Source of the DNA: a virus
Length of the DNA: 28,179 bases
Reading direction: 5' to 3' (one strand)
Virus record (IMG/VR): IMGVR_UViG_3300044955_000021
Coordinates: 1 to 28,179 of that record
Made by a program: the position numbers and the translations under genes. The notes below the pieces were generated by a model that did not search any database, was not told where the DNA came from, and saw only the letters and a program-made list of their open reading frames with translations. Shown one piece after another: positions 7,291 to 13,259 of the stretch. Every line of letters begins with the position of its first letter. Positions within the stretch are counted from its first letter, which is position 1.

Positions 7291-7424
7291 ATGATGTGTT
7301 GAAAGACTTTGCATCATTCCTGCATGATGATCGTGTTGGCTTTGTAAACTCAATTACATTCACCATCCATGGTGGAGAGAATGGAGATGTTACATTCACA
7401 TGCAAGCCCCAAAGCGTGGAGTAA
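7188..7424 (+). CDS. Small hypothetical protein overlapping the exonuclease
   Basis: This 78-residue acidic protein begins MEPTNEGNIFKYSFFYEHDN and ends with a beta-rich segment (ITFTIHGGENGDVTFTCKP). AGGAG at 7175-7179 stands eight bases before its ATG, supporting this start although it lies 103 bases inside the exonuclease frame. Its composition is that of a normal folded protein, while the exonuclease frame over the same bases is Ser/Thr low complexity. I conclude that the overlap is selected for this frame. Its 3' end overlaps the HNH gene by 25 bases. No family is recognised. Confidence 0.7.
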   Translation: MEPTNEGNIFKYSFFYEHDNGDDSTVYKARSMFLDDVLKDFASFLHDDRVGFVNSITFTIHGGENGDVTFTCKPQSVE

Positions 7425-7771
7425 AATGTAGAGCAGGAGATACTTGGACAGAGTCTAGGTATTTTCAGTTCATACGTACAGCATTACGTGGAGCGTTCTC
7501 TCGCTACCCTGTCAAGTATCAAGTATTGCAGGAAGCAAAGAGGATTGTTAGTGGTCAGCGTCATAAGTACGAACACCAATGCGCCTCATGTAAAGACTGG
7601 TTCAAAGCGAAGGAAGTTCAAGTAGATCACATCAAACCGGCAGGGTCACTGAAGTGCTACGATGATCTTCCTTCTTTTGTATCTAATCTGTTCTGTGAGA
7701 AAGACAACCTTCAAGTGCTATGTAAGCCTTGCCATAAGGCTAAGACAGCAGAGGAGCGTAAGAAGAAATGA
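7400..7771 (+). CDS. HNH endonuclease of phage replication cluster
   Basis: This 123-residue nuclease has two zinc knuckles, CASC (Cys61, Cys64) and CKPC (Cys108, Cys111), framing the HNH core: VDHIKP (Asp76, His77), DNLQVLC (Asn103) and the final His112. Its N-terminus (TWTESRYFQFIRTALR, then RYPVKYQVLQEAKR) is recalled from free-standing HNH proteins in the replication region of many phages. It occupies a position where T7-like phages need an endonuclease for host DNA breakdown or branch resolution, so I infer a metabolic role and not a homing role. It overlaps its upstream neighbour by 25 bases and the phosphoesterase by ATGA. Junction specificity cannot be judged from sequence. Confidence 0.85.
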   Translation: MQAPKRGVKCRAGDTWTESRYFQFIRTALRGAFSRYPVKYQVLQEAKRIVSGQRHKYEHQCASCKDWFKAKEVQVDHIKPAGSLKCYDDLPSFVSNLFCEKDNLQVLCKPCHKAKTAEERKKK

Positions 7772-8529
7772 AGCACATGGTAATTCCTGATACTCAGGTT
7801 AAACCTAACGGCAGTGTAGATCACCTGCGATGGGCAGGAGAGTATGCTGCTGAGAAGAAGCCTGATGTAATCATACACCTTGGTGATCATTGGGACATGC
7901 CTTCTCTGTCTGTCTACGATGTAGGCAAAAAGAGTTTTGAGGGTAGACGTTATGCTGATGACATACAGGCAGGACTGAAAGGGATGGCAGCATTCCTAGC
8001 TCCTATCCGTGCTGAGCAGCAGCGCCTACGACTTAACAAGAAGAAGCGTTGGAACCCACGTCTTGTGTTTATCATCGGTAATCATGAACAGCGTATTGAA
8101 CGTGCTATTGAATCTGATGCTAAGCTAGAAGGACTGATCGGGTACAAGGACTTACAGCTAGATAAGCTAGGTTGGGAGACACATGACTTTCTTGCACCTG
8201 TGGTTGTTGATGGGATTTGTTATAGCCATTACTTTACTAGTGGAGTTATGGGCAGACCCGTAAGCAGCGCAAAGCTACTGATTCAAAAGAAGATGATGTC
8301 CTGTGTGATGGGACACGTACAAGACAGAGAGATTGCCTATGCACGTAAAGCAGATGGTAGTCATGTCACTGGATTGTTTGCAGGTATCTTCTACGTACAT
8401 GATGAAGACTACCTAACCCCACAAACTAACGGCAGTTGGTCAGGCATCTGGATGTTCCATGATGTTAATGACGGTGCATTCCATGAACAACCAATCAGCA
8501 TAGAATCCCTACGGAGGAAGTATGGCTAA
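7768..8529 (+). CDS. Calcineurin-like metallophosphoesterase
   Basis: This 253-residue protein has the metal-ligand blocks of the calcineurin-like superfamily: PDTQ (Asp8; Gln10 replaces the usual His), GDHWD (39-43), GNHEQ (104-108), a YSH block (His154) and GHVQ (182-185, Gln in place of the last His). Replacement of two His ligands by Gln is recurrent in phage members as I recall. The substrate is unknown; nucleotides, DNA ends or phosphoproteins are possible. It is coupled by ATGA to the HNH gene and overlaps the DUF3310-type gene by eight bases, so it belongs to the nucleic-acid metabolism operon. Activity is likely but unproven. Confidence 0.85.
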   Translation: MKHMVIPDTQVKPNGSVDHLRWAGEYAAEKKPDVIIHLGDHWDMPSLSVYDVGKKSFEGRRYADDIQAGLKGMAAFLAPIRAEQQRLRLNKKKRWNPRLVFIIGNHEQRIERAIESDAKLEGLIGYKDLQLDKLGWETHDFLAPVVVDGICYSHYFTSGVMGRPVSSAKLLIQKKMMSCVMGHVQDREIAYARKADGSHVTGLFAGIFYVHDEDYLTPQTNGSWSGIWMFHDVNDGAFHEQPISIESLRRKYG

Positions 8530-8806
8530 GTTCCCTTACACAGAGAAGTACGTAGAGAAGGACGCATTTGAAGACATCGTGGATGATCCTGCATTCTTCC
8601 CTGACTACACGCAGATAGGCGGTGATCACTATCAGAAAGAGATTCAACCATGGGAATACATGGAAGCCATCATGACTGAGGAACAGTTCACTGGCTACCT
8701 ATGGGGCAACATCATCAAGTACATGTCACGTTGGCAGGAGAAGGGAGGCAAGCAAGACTTAGAGAAGGCGCACCATTACCTTGCTAAGATGCTTGATCAC
8801 GTATGA
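8522..8806 (+). CDS. DUF3310-type phage protein
   Basis: This 94-residue protein carries the signature of the DUF3310 family: GGDHY (33-37), IQPWEYMEAI, FTGYLWGNIIKYMSRW and a GGKQDLEKAHHYL segment. The family is widespread in phages near nucleotide-metabolism genes. No biochemical function is established to my knowledge. The paired His and Trp residues suggest a ligand- or nucleotide-binding helical bundle (inference). GGAGG lies four bases before the ATG. It overlaps the phosphoesterase by eight bases and the next gene by ATGA, and a MazG-like gene follows shortly, in keeping with a role in nucleotide pools. Confidence 0.85.
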   Translation: MAKFPYTEKYVEKDAFEDIVDDPAFFPDYTQIGGDHYQKEIQPWEYMEAIMTEEQFTGYLWGNIIKYMSRWQEKGGKQDLEKAHHYLAKMLDHV

Positions 8807-9009
8807 CATTCTTAGAACTTTGTGATAGATTAAAACAATTAGATGAAGTGCTTCTATTGGAAGTTCTTGAGATTAACAGCGGTCAGATCGTAGACCGTTT
8901 CCAAGATGTAGTTGAAGACAAACGTGACTACCTTGAGGAAGACTTAGAATTAGACGATGTGTTCAGTGACGATGCTGAGTACGAACAAGGAAAAGAAGAT
9001 GAGTATTAA
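8803..9009 (+). CDS. Small acidic hypothetical protein
   Basis: This 68-residue protein begins MTFLELCDRLKQLDEVLLLEVLEI and has a strongly acidic second half (EDLELDDVFSDDAEYEQGKEDE). The Leu-rich amphipathic N-terminus suggests a short helical domain. Very acidic small phage proteins sometimes mimic DNA or bind host enzymes, but nothing here shows that directly. It is coupled by ATGA to the DUF3310-type gene and overlaps the MazG-like gene by 11 bases. No family recognised. Confidence 0.65.
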   Translation: MTFLELCDRLKQLDEVLLLEVLEINSGQIVDRFQDVVEDKRDYLEEDLELDDVFSDDAEYEQGKEDEY

Positions 9010-9307
9010 TATGGAACAGTTGGTATTGGGTTGGGCACAGGATCGTGGCATCCTTGCAGCAGGTACTATCGCAGGACAGCTAGACAAGTTGGCTGAAGAG
9101 CACAACGAACTGGTTGATGCTATTGCTGCTGATAACCGTGCAGAGATCATTGATGCTATTGGTGATATGCAAGTGGTGTTGATTATTCTGGCTCATCTAC
9201 AAGGCATCTCAGCCTATGAGTCATTGTGTCAGGCATACGGTGTGATCGCTAAGCGTACAGGTAAGATGGTTGATGGGGTATTCGTTAAAGACAGCGATGC
9301 TGCATGA
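8999..9307 (+). CDS. MazG-like nucleotide pyrophosphohydrolase
   Basis: This 102-residue protein resembles the single-domain MazG/all-alpha NTP pyrophosphohydrolase group, which cleaves NTPs to NMP and pyrophosphate and, in phages, is thought to adjust nucleotide or ppGpp pools. The metal-binding motif EEHNE (33-37) is followed by a helix with AEIIDAIGD (Glu49, Asp52, Asp56), matching the EExxE...ExxD pattern. The conserved tail KRTGKMVDGVFVK follows. An upstream frame exists to 8957, but the ATG at 8999 has AAGGAA at the right distance. Its TGA overlaps the start of the next small gene (ATGA). Confidence 0.8.
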   Translation: MSINMEQLVLGWAQDRGILAAGTIAGQLDKLAEEHNELVDAIAADNRAEIIDAIGDMQVVLIILAHLQGISAYESLCQAYGVIAKRTGKMVDGVFVKDSDAA

Positions 9308-9468
9308 ACAACTCACGATGTACTAAGTGCGGATATGTAGGGTCTATGATCCTGCTGTCCTCCATTGATAAGAGGATGTGTCCTGACTGCAAACACTATA
9401 ACAAGTGGACACTTAAACCGAAACAGAAGTCAGTATTAATAGAGGGTAAGACTGGTGATCAACTTTAG
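9304..9468 (+). CDS. 54-residue zinc-ribbon protein
   Basis: This short frame is joined by ATGA to the MazG-like gene and encodes MNNSRCTKCGYVG, then MCPDCKHYNKW. Two CxxC knuckles (Cys6, Cys9, Cys26, Cys29) indicate a single zinc ribbon, followed by a Lys-rich tail. Such mini-proteins can bind nucleic acid or RNA polymerase, but the role here is unknown. Its end overlaps the next gene by 14 bases. The strict coupling and the clear zinc pattern make it a convincing gene despite its size. Confidence 0.7.
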   Translation: MNNSRCTKCGYVGSMILLSSIDKRMCPDCKHYNKWTLKPKQKSVLIEGKTGDQL

Positions 9469-9625
9469 TAAAGAAGATTTGATTGTAATCTTTGAAGCAC
9501 TTGAAGAGAAGGGCGGAGAAGCTGAACTGATGGACGCTATTGCTAATGAGCTAGAGATCATGGAACTAGCCGAAGTAGAGTTTGATGAAGATGATGGCTG
9601 TGCAGGTGGTGCTTGTAAGCTATGA
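9455..9625 (+). CDS. 56-residue acidic protein with Cys-rich tail (GTG start)
   Basis: The frame starts with GTG at 9455, about seven bases after GAGGG, and reads INFSKEDLIVIFEALEEKGG onward. It is helical and very acidic (MELAEVEFDEDDG) and ends CAGGACKL, where two Cys residues spaced CxxxxC could bind metal. It overlaps its upstream neighbour by 14 bases and the next gene by ATGA. No family recognised. The non-ATG start lowers certainty, but the fit within the coupled chain supports expression. Confidence 0.6.
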   Translation: MINFSKEDLIVIFEALEEKGGEAELMDAIANELEIMELAEVEFDEDDGCAGGACKL

Positions 9626-9741
9626 TCATCACACGTGTAGACGGCTTCACCTATAAGGTTATGCACAATGGTGTAGCTGTCTTCACTGGTTCATATTCTA
9701 TGTGCAAGCATTATGTCCGTACACATTACGAAGACTTATAA
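9622..9741 (+). CDS. 39-residue small protein
   Basis: The frame starts with ATG overlapping the preceding TGA and encodes MIITRVDGFTYKVMHNGVAV, then FTGSYSMCKHYVRTHYEDL. It looks like a small beta-hairpin domain with a basic, aromatic tail. After the TAA at 9739 the same frame stays open for 33 more codons, through the repeat at 9761-9800, to a TGA that overlaps the next start. The gene may once have been longer, or the stop may be read through at times. Function unknown. Confidence 0.5.
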   Translation: MIITRVDGFTYKVMHNGVAVFTGSYSMCKHYVRTHYEDL

Positions 9742-9760
9742 GGTGCAGAATACTACTCAT

Positions 9761-9800
9761 TATGGCACAATATGGCACATTATGAGCAGAATATGGCACA
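9761..9800. repeat. Tandem ~10-bp repeats TATGGCACAN
   Basis: Four copies begin at 9761, 9771, 9781 (diverged, TATGAGCAGA) and 9792. The 10-11 base period is about one helical turn, so a protein could bind along one face. This is one of the few gaps between + strand genes. The same bases can be read as codons for a repeated NMAHY peptide (from ATG 9772 to TGA 9843), so binding site and coding repeat are both possible. Confidence 0.55.
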
Positions 9801-9843
9801 CTACGTTGTCAATCAAATTAAGCAGAATGTGAGAGACAAATGA
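9772..9843 (+). CDS. Possible 23-residue leader peptide across the repeats
   Basis: From ATG 9772 the frame reads MAHYEQNMAHYVVNQIKQ, then NVRDK and TGA, and this stop overlaps the next ATG at 9840 (ATGA), the same coupling used all along this operon. That makes a coupling leader or the remnant 3' end of the preceding gene plausible. No clear Shine-Dalgarno sequence precedes it. It may equally be non-coding DNA holding binding sites. Confidence 0.3.
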   Translation: MAHYEQNMAHYVVNQIKQNVRDK

Positions 9844-10022
9844 AAGTTATAGATGAAATAGAACACGAAGACGGTAGTGCTACGTACACCTTCGACCTAA
9901 CAGAACAAGAACGTATCATCATGACACAGCAAGGCATCCTCTGGTCTATCATTGCAGGTGCTACTGGTGTCACGCCTGAGCAAGTCTTTAGGGAATACAT
10001 GGAGAAGAAGGATGACATTTGA
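9840..10022 (+). CDS. Small hypothetical protein (DGSATYTFDL motif)
   Basis: This 60-residue protein begins MKVIDEIEHEDGSATYTFDL and continues with a helical stretch (QGILWSIIAGATGVTPEQVF). The HEDGSATYTFD start is recalled from other phage small proteins of unknown function. It follows the tandem repeats and overlaps the FEEWW gene by eleven bases. The hydrophobic patch IIAGATG is too short and too polar at its ends for a sure membrane segment. No function can be given. Confidence 0.65.
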   Translation: MKVIDEIEHEDGSATYTFDLTEQERIIMTQQGILWSIIAGATGVTPEQVFREYMEKKDDI

Positions 10023-10218
10023 AGAATGGTGGAAGGCTGACATAATCATGCGAAGATCAGATGTTAGGTCAAGGTATAGTAAAGCTAAAGACGCATACGA
10101 AGCAGGAATACAAGAGGGTATCCAACGTATGTATAGACTGTACGACATCTGCCCTCAATGTAGGTTGCCAAATGGTCAACACAAGATGGACTGCCATCAT
10201 CTGTATCAGAAGGATTGA
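10012..10218 (+). CDS. FEEWW-motif protein with Cys/His cluster
   Basis: This 68-residue protein begins MTFEEWWKADIIMRR and continues with SKAKDAYEAGIQEGIQRMY, an arrangement shared with the gene at 1244-1519 (FEEWW, then a DA-rich helix). It adds a C-terminal CPQCRLPNG...CHH motif that could bind zinc. The ATG at 10012 is chosen because the shared signature begins there and it overlaps the preceding gene's end. Small FEEWW proteins occur in several copies in some phages as I recall. Their role is unknown. Confidence 0.65.
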   Translation: MTFEEWWKADIIMRRSDVRSRYSKAKDAYEAGIQEGIQRMYRLYDICPQCRLPNGQHKMDCHHLYQKD

Positions 10219-10222
10219 ACGG

Positions 10223-10408
10223 ATGTCTAAGTTCTACTGGAAGCTGAAGGCTGGTGGGGCATTCAAGCCTATGAAGTATCAGATAACTCACATTGTAACA
10301 AATCTGAATCGTAAACGAACTAAGCTGATCTCTGGACGGCTTAAAACATACCCTAGCAACAAGTGGGGTTATGGATACTGGATTAATAAACACAGGAACA
10401 AACGATGA
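10223..10408 (+). CDS. Small basic hypothetical protein
   Basis: This 61-residue protein begins MSKFYWKLKAGGAFKPMKY and is strongly basic (NLNRKRTKLISGRLK, ending INKHRNKR), suggesting nucleic-acid binding. The frame is open further upstream to 10061, but that part overlaps the preceding gene. The ATG at 10223 comes four bases after that gene's stop with AAGGA in front. It ends by ATGA overlap with the next gene. No family recognised. Confidence 0.6.
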   Translation: MSKFYWKLKAGGAFKPMKYQITHIVTNLNRKRTKLISGRLKTYPSNKWGYGYWINKHRNKR

Positions 10409-10623
10409 GCGACTACACTAGCTTCGACATTGTACTAACAGAACTGTACGGCAGCATGAAGGACAGTAGCGATACATTCCTAGAAGAACTAGAAACATGC
10501 CAAGACCCTGCTGAACTACTAGCCTTGATGAATGAATACGTCATGTTCTTACAGCATGCAACCTACCTAATGACAGACAGCATGATGACATCACGTCCGG
10601 CTAACAAGGAGGATTTACATTGA
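10405..10623 (+). CDS. Small acidic hypothetical protein
   Basis: This 72-residue helical protein begins MSDYTSFDIVLTELYGSMKD and contains FLEELETCQDPAELLALMNEY, then a Met/Thr-rich end. No membrane segment or known motif is visible. It is coupled by ATGA to its upstream neighbour. Its 3' end contains AAGGAGG (10606-10612), which is the ribosome binding site of the next gene and explains the constrained ending KEDLH. No function can be given. Confidence 0.65.
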   Translation: MSDYTSFDIVLTELYGSMKDSSDTFLEELETCQDPAELLALMNEYVMFLQHATYLMTDSMMTSRPANKEDLH

Positions 10624-10799
10624 TTCAGTTAACGTATGAAGCAGTTTTTATTATTGGGGCTGTGTTTGGATTGGGATTGTACTTGACGTGGAATAAAGCG
10701 GAAGCGTCTGGATATGAACAGGGATACGGTGACGCTTGCTATGACGTAGCCAAAGGAAACATCACCGTATCTCTTACACCTCCTAGTGAAATGGACTAG
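10620..10799 (+). CDS. 59-residue membrane peptide, TTG start, end of + strand genes
   Basis: The TTG at 10620 overlaps the preceding stop as TTGA and has a perfect AAGGAGG (10606-10612) seven bases upstream, which decides the start. The product has one N-terminal membrane helix (about residues 6-24, YEAVFIIGAVFGLGLYLTW) followed by a short soluble domain (ASGYEQGYGDACYDVAKGN). It resembles the general plan of small phage inner-membrane proteins such as accessory lysis or superinfection-exclusion factors, but no family is recognised. It is the last + strand gene and ends 17 bases before the convergent virion gene. Confidence 0.65.
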   Translation: MIQLTYEAVFIIGAVFGLGLYLTWNKAEASGYEQGYGDACYDVAKGNITVSLTPPSEMD

Positions 10800-10802
10800 C
10801 TC

Positions 10803-10817
10803 GACAGTTTACCTGTC
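10803..10817. terminator. Weak hairpin at convergent gene junction
   Basis: GACAG-TTTAC-CTGTC forms a 5-bp stem exactly between the two converging operons. Neither strand has a following T run, so it is a poor intrinsic terminator. It overlaps the stop codon of the - strand gene. It is the only structure I see that could separate the operons here. Confidence 0.25.
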
Positions 10818-11109
10818 ACCACTTCACCTTGTCTGCCCAGTAAGCAGCACTCATCTTACCTTTCTTGATGTTCTTAGAATGACGGGCCTTGAATGAGGCT
10901 CGCTTCTTCTTCATCTTCTCAGACTCTCCTGCCTTAGGCTTACCTGCTGTCTTGGCTCCTTGCTCACCGAAGCGGATGGTCTTGACCTGATCACCTTCCT
11001 TCGCCACCACAACGTGTGACTTGGTTGGGTGATTCGGTGTACGCTTTGGTTTGTTGTAGCCTGAGACGCCTGCTCTTTCAAGTCTGCTATCCTTTTTCTT
11101 AGTTGCCAT
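10816..11109 (-). CDS. Small basic virion-cluster protein (DUF6321-like)
   Basis: This 97-residue protein is very rich in Lys and Arg and has the pattern RLERAGVSGYNKPKRTPNHP, then SHVVVAKEGDQVKTIRFGEQG, a FKARHSKNIKKGKMSAAYWA block and a final KVKW. I recall this from the DUF6321 family of phage proteins; the family number is from memory. It is the last gene of the internal virion protein operon, two bases after the preceding stop with GGAG upstream. A small basic protein in this position may be packaged with DNA (inference). Confidence 0.75.
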   Translation of the reverse strand: MATKKKDSRLERAGVSGYNKPKRTPNHPTKSHVVVAKEGDQVKTIRFGEQGAKTAGKPKAGESEKMKKKRASFKARHSKNIKKGKMSAAYWADKVKW

Positions 11110-11111
11110 GC

Positions 11112-13259
11112 TTACTCCTCAAGTCTATCGACTAGACCCTTCTTAATCATTTCACTATTGTAGAACTTACGCGCCACCTCTGGGTCTTGACTACGTAACT
11201 GGTAGAAGTAACGCTTCATTGCCTTACGTTTTAAGCTATTGATGCGTTTCTCCAATGCCACTTTCTGTCTGGCTTTAGGTAGACGTTGGAACCCTTCAGC
11301 CTGTACAAATCTTTCCAATGGAGCTGTAATGGTTTCTGCTACTTGCTTACGGTATGCTGATAATTGTTCACCAGTTAACCCAACACCACGCAGCTTATCA
11401 CTCGGTCTAACTTTCGTAATACCTAAGTCATAGATAGCACGTTGCAATGGTGTACGCTGAGTATCGTCAGTGACACCTACACTGGTAAGTTCCTTCATAG
11501 TGCCACCTTCACGTGCACTACCGTACAGTCCATACTCTTCTGGAAGTAGGTTACGAAGACCAGGAATACGCTGTTGTATCTTCTCACCTATATTAGTAGC
11601 TTGACGTTCCTTGTCATCTGTTAGCCGAGCAATCTGAGCACCTAGTGCAGGAGTAGCCTGACGTGCTGCGATAGTAGCAGTCTGCTCAATATCTAACTCA
11701 AGCGCAGCTGCCATCATATCGTGGAAGTTTTTCATGAATGTCTTATCCATGACAGCAGTCTTCATGCCTAACATTCCCACCTGTAGTGCCTCAAGTGCTG
11801 ACTTATCAGGATTAGGATTGTCAAAGTATTCAGCGCCTGTACGCTTTAACTCAACAGCTAACTGCATTACAGTAGCGATTGGTTCAACCCTACCATATTC
11901 ATACCATGTATCACCGATCTTAATGGCACGTTCTGGAATACCTGCATCCTTCCATGCTTCACGTTCTTGTGGATTACGTGCTGATCCAGTGATGCTGTCA
12001 CTGTCAGCCATAGCCATAATACCTGCGAAGTATGTAAAGCCAATCATCTGACGTGCTTGCATCTGTTCCCATGACAAGTCGTAGTATGCACCACGTTTAG
12101 TCAGGTCAGGAATCTCAGTACCTTGCTTCATCTTAGGACCAAGAACTTTCTTGAGAATAGGCGCAGCAGCAGGGAAGTAACTGAATGCTTCCTTACTGAT
12201 GTTCCATGGGGTCTTCATGAATGGTACGAATAGACGCATGACAGGGTGTTTCTTAACTGTGTCATGTGCCTGTAGAGGTAGGCCAGTTAGACGCTCCTGA
12301 AACATTTCACGTAACGCATACTCTTTTACAGATTCGTATGGCTGAATGTCACCGATGTCCCCACCAAACGTCTTACCTAGCTTAGCCTCCAACGTAGCCA
12401 ATACTTGCTTTGCATCACCCTTCCATGAATCTTCCATCAAGTCATTCATGTACTTCTGATACAACTCTTCGTAATCACCCTTACCTTCTTTAGCTTCATT
12501 ACGTGCCAACTTACTAGCCATCTGACCAATCTTGTAGGTACGGAATAAACTCTTACCGAACTCATCGATTGCTACAGTAACTTTAGTAGGTACTTGTATG
12601 TACTTAGTGATAGGCCCAGTAAATACGTTACGCATTACGTCATAGCTATCATTAATATAAGCAGCAATCTCATCATCAGTTGCCGTTATATTCTGATCAT
12701 CTAACTCTTTACGTACATCGCTTACCTTACGACCTGTAGCATCAGAGATGGCCTGAGCTTTGTTAGTCAGGATAAGGTCCACTACTTTCTGACGGGCTAC
12801 CTTGTCACTGACGTTAAGGCGTATAGCAATATCACCAATCGTAGCGTTGTAGTCAAGAGGATAGCCACTATCAAAGCCTTGCTTCATCATGAAGATAGCA
12901 GTCTTGAAGTTCTCCACTGCTGACTTGTAGCCATGAAGAATATCAGTGTATGCTACATCTTCACCTTTACGCTTACGAATCCCTACCTCAATCAGGTCAT
13001 TGATAGGGGTCTGGAATGCTTTGAACAGTACGGACGCAGCGTTGGCAACAGGAGTACCAAGCCCAGAAAGCATACTGTTAATGCTGTAGCTTACAGCCTT
13101 ATCCATGACACTTGGCTTAGGGGCTCCCATCTTACCCATCTGAGCATCAATTAAATCAGCCTTTCTTGCAGGATCAACAGAAGGTAACACCATATTCACG
13201 GCATTTTTAATCTTCTCTAATGCAACCTGACAGGCTTCTGTTAGTATAGCCATTAGCAT
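11112..13259 (-). CDS. Large internal virion protein (715 aa)
   Basis: This protein probably belongs to the internal core ejected into the host with the DNA, as T7 gp15/gp16 are. It is mostly helical, with Lys/Arg-rich stretches and segments such as RLFVPFMKTPWNISKEAF and MIGFTYFAGIMAMADSDS that I recall from large phage internal or polyvalent proteins. A moderately hydrophobic N-terminal third (GLGTPVANAASVLFKAF) could insert into membrane during ejection. No lytic transglycosylase motif is evident. Two in-frame starts exist: the ATG at 13259 and the ATG at 13253, which overlaps the preceding stop (TAATG); GGAG lies 4 and 10 bases ahead of them, so the choice is open. Confidence 0.75.
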   Translation of the reverse strand: MLMAILTEACQVALEKIKNAVNMVLPSVDPARKADLIDAQMGKMGAPKPSVMDKAVSYSINSMLSGLGTPVANAASVLFKAFQTPINDLIEVGIRKRKGEDVAYTDILHGYKSAVENFKTAIFMMKQGFDSGYPLDYNATIGDIAIRLNVSDKVARQKVVDLILTNKAQAISDATGRKVSDVRKELDDQNITATDDEIAAYINDSYDVMRNVFTGPITKYIQVPTKVTVAIDEFGKSLFRTYKIGQMASKLARNEAKEGKGDYEELYQKYMNDLMEDSWKGDAKQVLATLEAKLGKTFGGDIGDIQPYESVKEYALREMFQERLTGLPLQAHDTVKKHPVMRLFVPFMKTPWNISKEAFSYFPAAAPILKKVLGPKMKQGTEIPDLTKRGAYYDLSWEQMQARQMIGFTYFAGIMAMADSDSITGSARNPQEREAWKDAGIPERAIKIGDTWYEYGRVEPIATVMQLAVELKRTGAEYFDNPNPDKSALEALQVGMLGMKTAVMDKTFMKNFHDMMAAALELDIEQTATIAARQATPALGAQIARLTDDKERQATNIGEKIQQRIPGLRNLLPEEYGLYGSAREGGTMKELTSVGVTDDTQRTPLQRAIYDLGITKVRPSDKLRGVGLTGEQLSAYRKQVAETITAPLERFVQAEGFQRLPKARQKVALEKRINSLKRKAMKRYFYQLRSQDPEVARKFYNSEMIKKGLVDRLEE

